A stretch of 18,423 nt of DNA. Source: DASSHC01 sp035693105. GTDB taxonomy: Bacteria; Chloroflexota; Chloroflexia; Thermomicrobiales; Thermomicrobiaceae. Below the pieces are notes generated by a model. The model searched no databases. It was not told the origin of the DNA and saw nothing but the letters and a program-made list of their open reading frames with translations. Location: contig DASSHC010000419.1 of NCBI GenBank assembly GCA_035693105.1, positions 1 to 18,423 of the forward strand, in the 5' to 3' direction. Each line of letters starts with the position of its first letter. The stretch's first letter is position 1. This document shows, in pieces, positions 7,406 to 16,151 of the stretch. The position numbers and the translations under genes are program-made.

Positions 7406-9157
7406 ATGACGACGACGGCGGATCTCCTCGTCGAGCGGCTGATCGACTGGGGCGTGGACACCATCTTCGGGCTCCCCGGCGACGGCATCAATGATATCTT
7501 CGAGTCGCTACGCACCCATCAAGACAAACTGCGCTTCATCCAGGTGCGCCACGAGGAGTCGGCGGCCTTCGCCGCCTGCGGCTACGCCAAGTACTCCGGC
7601 CGCCCCGGCGTCTGCCTGGCCACCTCCGGCCCCGGCGGCATCCACCTGCTGAACGGCCTCTACGACGCCAAGCTCGACGGCCAGCCGGTGCTGGCGATCA
7701 CCGGTCACACCTTCCACGACCTGATCGGCACGCACTATCAGCAGGACGTCGATCTCGACAAGCTCTTCATGGATGTCTCGGCCTACAACGAGCGCGTGAT
7801 GGGCCCGCACCACGTCGTCAGCGTGGTCGACGAGGCGATGAAGACCGTGCTCGGCCGCCGCACCGTAGCGCACATTACCATCCCCAAGGACATCCAGGGC
7901 TGGTCGCCCGGCGACGAGCCGCGCTCCTCCGCCGACATCCCCGGCCACAGCGGCGAGATCTTCGCCGCGCGCCACAGCCTTCCCCCCGACGAGCAGCTCC
8001 GGCGCGCGGCGGAGATCATCAACGCTGGGGACAAGGTCGCGATCCTGGCCGGGCGCGGCGCGCTCGACGCCCGCGCCGAGGTGCTGGCGCTGGCCGACGC
8101 GGCCGCCGCCCCGATCGCCAAGCCGCTCCTGGGCAAGGCGGTCGTGCCCGATGATAGCCCCTTCACCACCGGCGGCATCGGCCTGCTCGGTACCAGCGCC
8201 TCCTACGACGTGATGCGGGACGCCGACACGCTGGTGATCCTCGGCAGCACCTTCCCCTATATGGAGTTCTATCCCAAGCCGGGCCAGGCCAGGACGATCC
8301 AGGTGGATATCGACCCCAGCCGCATCGGCCTGCGGCACCCAGTCGAGGTCGGCCTGATCGGCGACTGCCGCACGGTGCTGGGCGCGCTGCTGCCGCTGAT
8401 CCAGCGCAAGTCGAAGCGCGACTTCCTGAAGGACGCGCAGTCGAAGATGGAGGACTGGCGCAAGCTGATGCACGATCGCGGCACCCGTGGCGGGACGCCG
8501 ATGAAGCCGGAGGTGGTCGCCTACCAGTTGAACCGCTTCCTGCCGGACAACACGCTCATCGCCTGCGACACCGGCACCGTCACCACCTGGGCGGCGCGCC
8601 ACCTCGATATCCGCGGCGACATGCAGTTCTCCGCCTCGGGCATGCTGGCGACGATGGCCTGCGGCCTCCCCTACGCCATCGGCGCCGCCGTCGCCCACCC
8701 CGACCGCCCGGTCTTGGCCTTCGTCGGCGACGGCGGCTTCTCGATGCTGATGGCCGAGATGGCGACGGTGGTGAAGTACAACCTGCCGGTCAAGATCGTG
8801 CTGATCAAGAACAACGTGCTGGGGCAGATCAAGTGGGAGCAGATCGTCTTCGAGGGCTTCCCGCAGTACGGCGTCGAGCTACAGCCGATCGACTTCGCGG
8901 CCTACGCCCGCGCCTGCGGCGCCAACGCCGCCACGCTCGACGACGCGGACAAGGCCGAGGAAGCCGTGCGCCAGTTCATCGAGACCCCGGGTCCGGGGCT
9001 GTTGCAGGCGGTAGTCGACCCCAACGAGCCGCCCTTCCCGGGCAACATCAGCGTGACGCAGGCGCTCCACTTCGCCGAGGCGCTGCTGCGCGGCGAGCCG
9101 GGCCGCCTGGAGCTCGCCAAGACCGTCGCCAGCGACATGATCCGCGAGGTGGTGTAG
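7406..9157 (+). CDS. Thiamine-pyrophosphate-dependent enzyme, pyruvate oxidase / acetolactate synthase type
   Basis: A 583-residue TPP enzyme that decarboxylates a 2-keto acid, most likely pyruvate. The closest family pattern I recognise is the PoxB-like quinone-dependent pyruvate oxidase group; E. coli PoxB is 572 residues. The N-terminal Pyr domain has GLPGDGIN (22-29) and RHEESAAF, in which E50 is the Glu that activates the cofactor. The central FAD/nucleotide-type domain spans about 190-340. The C-terminal PP domain has the cofactor motif GDGGF (G441-D442-G443) ending in N469-N470, the expected spacing. The tail is rich in Ala, Leu, Arg and Glu, as in other members of this group. AAGGAG lies 8 bases before the ATG. 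The gene stands alone: an inverted-repeat element separates it from the next gene on the same strand. Acetolactate synthase or another 2-keto acid decarboxylase remains possible, because the substrate cannot be read from the motifs. Confidence 0.88.
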   Translation: MTTTADLLVERLIDWGVDTIFGLPGDGINDIFESLRTHQDKLRFIQVRHEESAAFAACGYAKYSGRPGVCLATSGPGGIHLLNGLYDAKLDGQPVLAITGHTFHDLIGTHYQQDVDLDKLFMDVSAYNERVMGPHHVVSVVDEAMKTVLGRRTVAHITIPKDIQGWSPGDEPRSSADIPGHSGEIFAARHSLPPDEQLRRAAEIINAGDKVAILAGRGALDARAEVLALADAAAAPIAKPLLGKAVVPDDSPFTTGGIGLLGTSASYDVMRDADTLVILGSTFPYMEFYPKPGQARTIQVDIDPSRIGLRHPVEVGLIGDCRTVLGALLPLIQRKSKRDFLKDAQSKMEDWRKLMHDRGTRGGTPMKPEVVAYQLNRFLPDNTLIACDTGTVTTWAARHLDIRGDMQFSASGMLATMACGLPYAIGAAVAHPDRPVLAFVGDGGFSMLMAEMATVVKYNLPVKIVLIKNNVLGQIKWEQIVFEGFPQYGVELQPIDFAAYARACGANAATLDDADKAEEAVRQFIETPGPGLLQAVVDPNEPPFPGNISVTQALHFAEALLRGEPGRLELAKTVASDMIREVV

Positions 9158-9201
9158 GTGTAGGGCGAGAGCGAACGACGAGGATGGGTGGCGTGTGAAG
9201 A

Positions 9202-9320
9202 CGAATCCCTCGACTGCGCTCGGGATGACAGGGATGGATTCGCGGCCTACGGGGCGACGCGGATCGTCGTCGTTCGCCCTTCACTGACCCTGTCATCCTG
9301 AGCGCAGTCGAAGGATCCGT
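9202..9320. repeat. Dispersed inverted-repeat element, copy B
   Basis: The core arms 9211-9233 and 9288-9310 are reverse complements with one mismatch in 23. The right arm continues as AAGGATCCGT, as in copy C. The inner flank (about 9261-9281, GTCGTCGTTCGCCC type) aligns with the same part of copies A and C, so the repeat is a whole element and not just an arm. It fills most of the 207-base gap 9158-9364 between two same-strand genes. The remainder of that gap shows no gene, and copy B may act as a terminator or mRNA-processing stem. Confidence 0.8.
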
Positions 9321-9364
9321 GCCCCACGCGGCACTCACGCTTCTCGACGGGCAGGAGGACACCA

Positions 9365-10480
9365 ATGAGCCCCGCGCGCCGGGTCGAGGCGCCGATCACC
9401 CGCCTGGAGGTCTCCGCCTACAGCGTCCCGACCGCCACCCCGGTCGAGTCCGACGGCACGCTGACCTGGGACCACACCACCCTGGTGCTGGTCGAGGCCA
9501 CCGCCGGCGACACCACCGGAATCGGCTACAGCTATGCCGACCTCGGCACCGCCCGGTTGATCCAGGAGGCGCTGGTCAACGTGGTGCTGGGCGGCGACGC
9601 CATGGACGTGCCGGCCGCCTGGGACAAGATGACGCACGCCATCCGCAACCTCGGCCGCCCCGGCATCAGCGCCATGGCCGTCTCGGCGGTCGACAACGCG
9701 CTCTGGGATCTCAAAGCGCGCCTGCTCGACCTGTCGCTGGTGACGCTGCTGGGCGCGGTGCGCGCGGCCGTGCCGGTCTACGGCAGCGGCGGCTTCACCA
9801 ACTACACCATCCCGCAGCTCCAGGAGCAGTTGGCCGGTTGGGTCAAGCAGGGCATCCCGATGGTCAAGATGAAGGTCGGCACGCGCCCCTGGGACGACGC
9901 GGCGCGCGTCCAGGCCGCGCGCGAGGCGATCGGCCCCGATGCCCAGCTCTTCGTCGACGCCAACGGCGCCTACAGCCGCAAGCAGGCGCTCGGCCAGGCC
10001 GAACGCTTCCTGGAGTCCGGCGTCGATTGGTTCGAGGAGCCGGTCTACCACCACGACCTCGACGGCCTGCGGCTGCTGCGCGACCGCGCCCCGGCGCCGA
10101 TGCGCATCGCGGCGGGCGAGTACGGCTATGACCTGTGGCACTTCCGCCGCATGCTGGAGGCCGAGGCGGTGGATGTGCTGCAGGCGGACGTCACCCGCTG
10201 CGGCGGCGTGACCGCCTTCCTGCGCGCGGGCGCGCTCTGCGAGGCGCACTTCCTGCCGCTCTCGGCGCACTGCGCCCCGATGCTGCACGCCGCGCCGGGC
10301 TGCGCCCTACCCTCGATGCTCAATATCGAGTATTTCTACGACCACGTGCGCATCGCGCACCTCCTCTTCGATGGTGTGCTGGAGCCGGTCGACGGCGCGC
10401 TGCGGCCCGACCGCGGCCGCCCCGGCTTCGGGCTCGACCTCAAGCGGCAGGACGCCGAGCGCTGGAGAGTGAAGCTATGA
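9365..10480 (+). CDS. Enolase-superfamily enzyme, mandelate racemase group (probable acid-sugar dehydratase)
   Basis: A 371-residue mandelate racemase / muconate lactonizing enzyme family protein. All catalytic positions of the mandelate racemase group can be placed: the base pair K168-x-K170 (MVKMKVG), metal ligands D198 (VDAN), E224 (FEEP) and E252 (AGEYG), and the second base as the dyad D275 (QAD) and H302 (SAHCAP). D275 and H302 are 27 apart, as D270 and H297 are in mandelate racemase. These enzymes abstract the proton alpha to a carboxylate with Mg2+. Most relatives dehydrate acid sugars to 2-keto-3-deoxy acids; some racemise. The exact substrate is not determined. AGGAG precedes the ATG. 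Its stop overlaps the next start by ATGA (10477-10480), and it heads the operon with the GMC dehydrogenase genes. This fits a role in sugar-acid use (inference). Confidence 0.9.
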   Translation: MSPARRVEAPITRLEVSAYSVPTATPVESDGTLTWDHTTLVLVEATAGDTTGIGYSYADLGTARLIQEALVNVVLGGDAMDVPAAWDKMTHAIRNLGRPGISAMAVSAVDNALWDLKARLLDLSLVTLLGAVRAAVPVYGSGGFTNYTIPQLQEQLAGWVKQGIPMVKMKVGTRPWDDAARVQAAREAIGPDAQLFVDANGAYSRKQALGQAERFLESGVDWFEEPVYHHDLDGLRLLRDRAPAPMRIAAGEYGYDLWHFRRMLEAEAVDVLQADVTRCGGVTAFLRAGALCEAHFLPLSAHCAPMLHAAPGCALPSMLNIEYFYDHVRIAHLLFDGVLEPVDGALRPDRGRPGFGLDLKRQDAERWRVKL

Positions 10481-10686
10481 GACAGGCTTCAGAGTTGTTG
10501 ACCGCCGTCCTCGAAGGGGCCATCGCCCTGGTCGCGCTGCTGATCGCCGGCGGCCTGCTCTACTTCGTCGCCGGCCACCTGATCGGCGGCGCGCGGCGTC
10601 AAGCGCGCAAGCGCCGCACCGCCCCGTCCCCCGGCGCCGTGCCCAACGAGCGGCACCAGAACGTCACCGCCGTCTCGGTGCGCTAG
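10477..10686 (+). CDS. Small single-helix membrane protein of 69 residues
   Basis: Starts with the ATG that overlaps the TGA of the enolase-superfamily gene, so it is probably translationally coupled. It has a short N-terminus, one hydrophobic helix (about 13-37: LEGAIALVALLIAGGLLYF and following residues), then a strongly basic stretch (GGARRQARKRR, about 38-48) and a polar tail. By the positive-inside rule the C-terminus should face the cytoplasm. It is not recognised as any named family. Its place between catabolic and membrane genes of a dehydrogenase operon suggests a small accessory or anchor subunit, but this is inference. The reading frame is open much further upstream (from 10135); that part is a shadow of the enolase-family gene. 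Confidence 0.6.
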   Translation: MRQASELLTAVLEGAIALVALLIAGGLLYFVAGHLIGGARRQARKRRTAPSPGAVPNERHQNVTAVSVR

Positions 10687-10704
10687 CGGGAAGGGACGGA
10701 GCCG

Positions 10705-11652
10705 ATGGGGCAAGGCGGTTGGCCGGGCGTCCGGCGTGAGCTGGCCGTGGCGCGGATCGAGGTCCGGCAGGGGCGCTTCCAGCGCGCGATGGCGCTGCTG
10801 AGCGCCTTCTCCGCGATCGTCAGCGGCTTCGAAGCCTACTCCCAGCACGAGCGCGGCGCTTTCAAGCACTGGCTGATGTGGACGCCGGTCTGGCTGACCC
10901 CACCGGCCGCGCTGGCCGGGGTCGCGGCCGTCTTCAGCCGGCGTGTCGCCCGGCTGGTGCTGCCGGTGGTGGCGCTGGCCTCGCTGCTCGACGGCGTGCT
11001 TGGCTTCATCTATCACATCCGTGGCGTGCGCGGCCTCCCCGGCGGCTTCCGCCTCGGCCAGTACAACCTGGTGATCGGGCCGCCCCTCTTCGCGCCGGTC
11101 CTGACCGGCATGGTCGGCGTGCTCGGCCTGCTGGCCAGCGCCCTGCGCCGCGAGCAGCTCGGCTGGTTCGAGCGCCGCGCGCCCTCGCTCGCTCAGCTCC
11201 GCCGTCTGGGCCGCGTCGACGCGCCCGCGGCCAGCCTGCCCGCCGCGCTGGCCCACGGCGAGTTTCAGCGTGGCATGGCGCTGCTGGCGGCAGGGTTCGC
11301 GGCGCTGGCCGGCGGCGAGGCCTATCTCGAGCACCTGCGCGGCAGCTTCAATCGCCGTGTGATGTGGACGCCGATCTGGGTCACGCCGCCCATGGTCGCC
11401 GCCGGCATCGCCGCCGCGCTCGACCGCCGCGCCGCCCGGCTCCTCTTGCCGTTCGTCTCGCTGGTGTCGCTCTTCGACGGCGCGCTCGGCTTCCTGCTCC
11501 ATCTCCAGGGCCTGCAGCGCATGCCCGGCGGGGTGCGCAATCTGCGCTTCAACCTGGTGATGGGCCCGCCGCTCTTCGCGCCGCTCCTCTTCAGCGCCGT
11601 GGGGCTGCTGGGGCTGATCGCCACACTGCTGCGCCGAAGGGAAGACGCGTGA
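10705..11652 (+). CDS. Eight-helix membrane protein made of two copies of a four-helix unit
   Basis: A 315-residue integral membrane protein of unrecognised family. Residues 23-149 and 185-311 are two copies of one unit at a constant offset of 162 residues with no gap; by hand count about 72 of 127 positions are identical. Each unit has four predicted helices. Shared motifs are FQR.MALL, GxEAYxxH (E43/E205, H48/H210), MWTPxW (58-63/220-225), a D in helix 3 (D96/D258), an H at its end (H104/H266), PGG, and NLVxGPPLFAP (121-131/283-293). Conserved His, Glu and Asp within or next to helices could bind heme or quinone or move protons, but no such role is shown. AGGGA lies about 8 bases before the ATG. 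The stop overlaps the GTG start of the subunit-3 gene (GTGA). It may anchor the GMC dehydrogenase or pass its electrons on (inference). Confidence 0.85.
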   Translation: MGQGGWPGVRRELAVARIEVRQGRFQRAMALLSAFSAIVSGFEAYSQHERGAFKHWLMWTPVWLTPPAALAGVAAVFSRRVARLVLPVVALASLLDGVLGFIYHIRGVRGLPGGFRLGQYNLVIGPPLFAPVLTGMVGVLGLLASALRREQLGWFERRAPSLAQLRRLGRVDAPAASLPAALAHGEFQRGMALLAAGFAALAGGEAYLEHLRGSFNRRVMWTPIWVTPPMVAAGIAAALDRRAARLLLPFVSLVSLFDGALGFLLHLQGLQRMPGGVRNLRFNLVMGPPLFAPLLFSAVGLLGLIATLLRRREDA

Positions 11653-12278
11653 TCAAGGATCTCTACCCCGGCTGGCGCTCCCTCAGCCAGCGCGGCTACT
11701 GGGACGAGGCGACGCGCCGGGTGGTGCTCGACCGCGTCGAGAATGTCCCGCCCTACCGCTTCTTCGATCCGGCGCAGCGGCGCACGCTGGAGGCGCTGGC
11801 CGAGCGCGTCGTGCCGCAAGCCCACCGGCCGCCCGAGCGGCGCGTCCCGATCGGCCCCTGGATCGACCAGCTCTGCGCCGGACGCTTCGAGCATGGCACC
11901 CGCTACGCCGACATGCCGTCGCAGCGCGAGGCCTGGCGGCTGGGGCTGGCCGGGCTCGACCAGACCGCTCAGGCCCACTACAACGCCGGCTTCGCCGACC
12001 TGGACGCGCCCCACCAGGACACGGTGCTGCGCATGGTCGCCGCGGGAAATCCGCTGGGCGACGCCTGGCTCGAGCTGCCCGCCCGGCGCTGGTGGGAAGT
12101 GCTGGCCCTGGCCCAGATCACCGGCGTCTACTACGCCCATCCCTACGCCTGGGACGAGATCGGCTGGGGTGGCCCGGCCTACCCGCGCGGCTACTACGCG
12201 CTGAACCACGGCGCGCCCGAGCCCTGGGAGCCGCGCCAGCAGGGCGGCTACCGCGAGGAGGAGTTGCGCTCACCGTGA
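11649..12278 (+). CDS. Gluconate 2-dehydrogenase subunit 3 family protein
   Basis: A 209-residue protein of the family that forms the small subunit of membrane-bound FAD sugar and polyol dehydrogenases (gluconate, fructose, glucose and sorbitol dehydrogenases). Typical features are FFDPAQRRTLEALAERVVPQ (about 38-57), where the family domain begins, and the C-terminal block from W149 through YAHPYAWDEIGWGG to PRGY (about 149-182). A GTG start at 11649 is chosen because it overlaps the upstream stop as GTGA and follows an AGGGAA sequence; no ATG start lies nearby. Many relatives carry a twin-arginine signal that carries the complex to the periplasm. None is visible here: the N-terminus VIKDLYPGWR is polar. 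It sits directly before the GMC gene with another GTGA overlap, the usual small/large subunit pairing. Confidence 0.87.
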   Translation: MIKDLYPGWRSLSQRGYWDEATRRVVLDRVENVPPYRFFDPAQRRTLEALAERVVPQAHRPPERRVPIGPWIDQLCAGRFEHGTRYADMPSQREAWRLGLAGLDQTAQAHYNAGFADLDAPHQDTVLRMVAAGNPLGDAWLELPARRWWEVLALAQITGVYYAHPYAWDEIGWGGPAYPRGYYALNHGAPEPWEPRQQGGYREEELRSP

Positions 12279-14050
12279 GACTGCACGTCAATCTGGCCTC
12301 CAACTGGCTGCTCGACGTCGAGATGAAGGAGTACCGCCCGGCCGAGGAGGTCGACTTCTGCATCGTCGGCACCGGCGCCGGGGGCGGCGTGCTGGCCCAG
12401 CGGCTGGCGCGCGACGGCTTCTCGGTGGTGGCGCTGGATGCCGGCCCCTGGCACGACAGCGAGCACGACATGGTGTCGGACGAAGCCGGCTCGGGGCCGC
12501 TCTATTGGAACGACATCCGCGTCAGCGGCGGCAGCGAGCCGCTGGAGTTCGGCGCCAACAACTCCGGCCGCGGGGTCGGCGGCAGCACCATCCACTTCGC
12601 CGCCTTCATGCCCCGCCTGCACCCCTCCGACTTCCGCGTGCGCACGCTGGACGGCGTGGCGGCCGACTGGCCGCTCGACTACGCCGACCTGGCGCCGTAC
12701 TACGCGCGGATGGAGCGCGAGTACCCGGTCACCGGCCCGGCGCTCTACCCCTGGGGCGCGCCGCACGGCTACCCCTACGCGTCGCTGGAGGCGGGCACGG
12801 CGGGGCAGATGCTGATCAAAGGCTGTGTCGCGCTGGGTATCCCGGTGGTGGCCGGTGGGCCGGTCGGCATCCCGGCCGGGCGAGTCGGCAAGCGCCCGCA
12901 CTGCATCATGCGCGGCTTCTGCCTGCTCGGCTGCAAGGTCGGCGCCAAGAGCAGCACCCTGGTCAGCTTCATCCCCGACGCCATCGCGCACGGCGCCGAG
13001 ATCCGGAGCAGTTGCATGGCCTTCGACGTCCCGCTGGATGACGACGGCCGCGCCCGCGGCGTGCGCTACTACCGCACGCTGGACGATGGGCAGGTCATCG
13101 AGGAGGAGCAGCGCGCGCGATCGGTGGTGGTGGCGGGCTACGCCATCGAGTCCCCCCGGCTGCTCTTGGAGTCGACCTCGGCGCGTTTCCCCGACGGGCT
13201 GGCCAACTCCAGTGGGCTGGTCGGCAAGTTCCTGATGGCCCAGGCCGCGCCGGTCGTCTGGGGCCGCTTCGAGGAGCCAATCCGGCAGTACAAAGCGCCG
13301 CCTGCCTGCGCGCTGACCGAGGAGTTCTACGAGACCGATCCGCACAACGACTTCGTGCGCGGCTATGCCCTGCAATCGGTCGCGCCGCTGCCGATCGCCA
13401 TGGCCCACCTGCTGACCGAGAGCGGCTACTGGGGCGAGGCGCTGCTCCAGCGCATGCAGCTCTACAACCACTACGCCTGCCTGGGCGTGCTGGGCGAGAT
13501 CCTGCCGGACGAGCGCAACTTCGTCGCGCTCGATCCGGAGGTCAAGGACCAGTACGGCCTGCCCGCGCCGCGCGCCGAGTTCAATCTCTTCCCCAACGAC
13601 CTCAAGTTGATGGAGGCGGGTACGGCGCGCGCCGAGGCGGTGCTGCGCGCGGCGGGCGCGGTCGAGGTGGGCTTCGTGCGCCGCTACGCGCACCTGGTCG
13701 GCACCTGCCGCATGGGCTTCAGCCCGCGTGACTCGGTGGTCGATCAGTACTGCCGCGCCTGGGACGTGCCCAACCTCTTCGTCTGCGACGGCAGCGTCTT
13801 GCCTACCCAGGGCTCGTCCAATCCGGGACTGACCATCTCGGCGCTGGCGGCGCGCACGGCGGAATGGATCCGCGACCACGCCCCCAACGGCGAGCTGAGC
13901 CATCGCCCGCAAGCCGAGCCGCCGGTGCTCCACGGCTCTCCCGGCCGCGCCGCCAAGCTCTGGTCGATGCTCGGCTGGATCGCGCGCTCGGAGCAAGAGC
14001 CGGCCGGCGCGGTGGCGGATTGGGAGCAGGACGAGGGGGAGGGGCGATGA
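12275..14050 (+). CDS. GMC-family FAD-dependent oxidoreductase, probable sugar/polyol dehydrogenase large subunit
   Basis: A 591-residue glucose-methanol-choline family flavoprotein. The FAD-binding Rossmann motif is GTGAGG (G32 to G37) followed by ALDAGPW; GVGGSTIHFAAF is the second FAD-contact block. The C-terminal domain has HLVGTCRMG with H473 as the catalytic base and SNPGLTISALA with N516, the His/Asn arrangement of sugar dehydrogenases. Cysteines C210, C216 and C220 lie in CxxxGFCxxGCxxGAK. In the bacterial FAD glucose dehydrogenase complex, cysteines of this region bind a 3Fe-4S cluster, so electron transfer and not O2 reduction is likely (inference). The GTG at 12275 overlaps the previous stop by GTGA and has GAGGAGGAG about 11 bases upstream; the ATG at 12323 would lose sixteen residues and is the alternative. 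The long in-frame extension back to 12092 overlaps subunit 3. No cytochrome c partner or signal peptide is seen. Confidence 0.9.
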   Translation: MRLHVNLASNWLLDVEMKEYRPAEEVDFCIVGTGAGGGVLAQRLARDGFSVVALDAGPWHDSEHDMVSDEAGSGPLYWNDIRVSGGSEPLEFGANNSGRGVGGSTIHFAAFMPRLHPSDFRVRTLDGVAADWPLDYADLAPYYARMEREYPVTGPALYPWGAPHGYPYASLEAGTAGQMLIKGCVALGIPVVAGGPVGIPAGRVGKRPHCIMRGFCLLGCKVGAKSSTLVSFIPDAIAHGAEIRSSCMAFDVPLDDDGRARGVRYYRTLDDGQVIEEEQRARSVVVAGYAIESPRLLLESTSARFPDGLANSSGLVGKFLMAQAAPVVWGRFEEPIRQYKAPPACALTEEFYETDPHNDFVRGYALQSVAPLPIAMAHLLTESGYWGEALLQRMQLYNHYACLGVLGEILPDERNFVALDPEVKDQYGLPAPRAEFNLFPNDLKLMEAGTARAEAVLRAAGAVEVGFVRRYAHLVGTCRMGFSPRDSVVDQYCRAWDVPNLFVCDGSVLPTQGSSNPGLTISALAARTAEWIRDHAPNGELSHRPQAEPPVLHGSPGRAAKLWSMLGWIARSEQEPAGAVADWEQDEGEGR

Positions 14051-14075
14051 TCGACGAGGTTGAGTGCCTTCAAGG

Positions 14076-14195
14076 ACGGATCCTTCGACTGCGCTCAGGC
14101 TGACAATGTGAGATTTGTGGCCTTTCGGACGAGGTGAATCGCCATCGTCCGCCCCCTCCTAACCCTGTCATCCTGAGCGCAGTCGAAGGATCCGT
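14076..14195. repeat. Dispersed inverted-repeat element, copy C
   Basis: Arms 14076-14099 and 14172-14195 are perfect 24-base reverse complements, both carrying the GGATCC-TTCGACTGCGCTCAGG core also present in copy B. The stretch inside (about 14140-14170) aligns with the inner flank of copies A and B. The element lies between the convergent GMC gene and hutU, where a bidirectional stem could stop transcription from both sides. The rest of 14051-14237 shows no gene. Confidence 0.85.
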
Positions 14196-14237
14196 CCCTC
14201 ATGAGCGTCCAGTCGTAGTCGGTAGGCTCAGAGCCCC

Positions 14238-15926
<1,689 letters not shown>

Positions 15927-15981
15927 CAGAAAGCCTCTCCAGAACCGTTTGTACCGTCATAGGCTGCGGTGCTCCGCCCGC

Positions 15982-16111
15982 TGTAGGGGCAGGCCCCCGT
16001 GCCTGCCACCCATGGCCCACCACATGGCCCGTTGTTCACCGCTCACGTTCTCCCTATCTCCGTTGCCAATGCGTGGGACCACGAGGGCGGCCACGGGGGG
16101 CCGCCCCTACA
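15982..16111. repeat. Second inverted-repeat element between hutH and hutU
   Basis: Bases 15982-16007 (TGTAGGGGCAGGCCCCCGTG and following) and 16086-16111 (ending GGGCCGCCCCTACA type) are reverse complements at 22 of 26 positions, separated by about 78 bases. It is unrelated in sequence to copies A-C. The pattern looks like a non-autonomous mobile repeat or large hairpin. It occupies most of the 225-base hutH-hutU gap 15927-16151, in which no gene is visible, and could reduce read-through from hutH into hutU. Confidence 0.7.
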
Positions 16112-16151
16112 ACGGGTGTCGTGTAGGCGAGACGCTGTAGCCCGCCATCCC

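Noticed and set aside
7508..8698. Minus-strand open frame opposite the TPP enzyme
   Set aside because: No motifs; the plus-strand frame contains both TPP-binding blocks.
12248..13996. Minus-strand open frame of 582 codons opposite the GMC gene
   Set aside because: No recognisable motif and biased composition; the plus strand has complete FAD-binding and catalytic motifs.
11649..14050. Periplasmic alcohol dehydrogenase with cytochrome c considered
   Set aside because: No CxxCH heme motif and no signal peptide were seen in the neighbouring genes.
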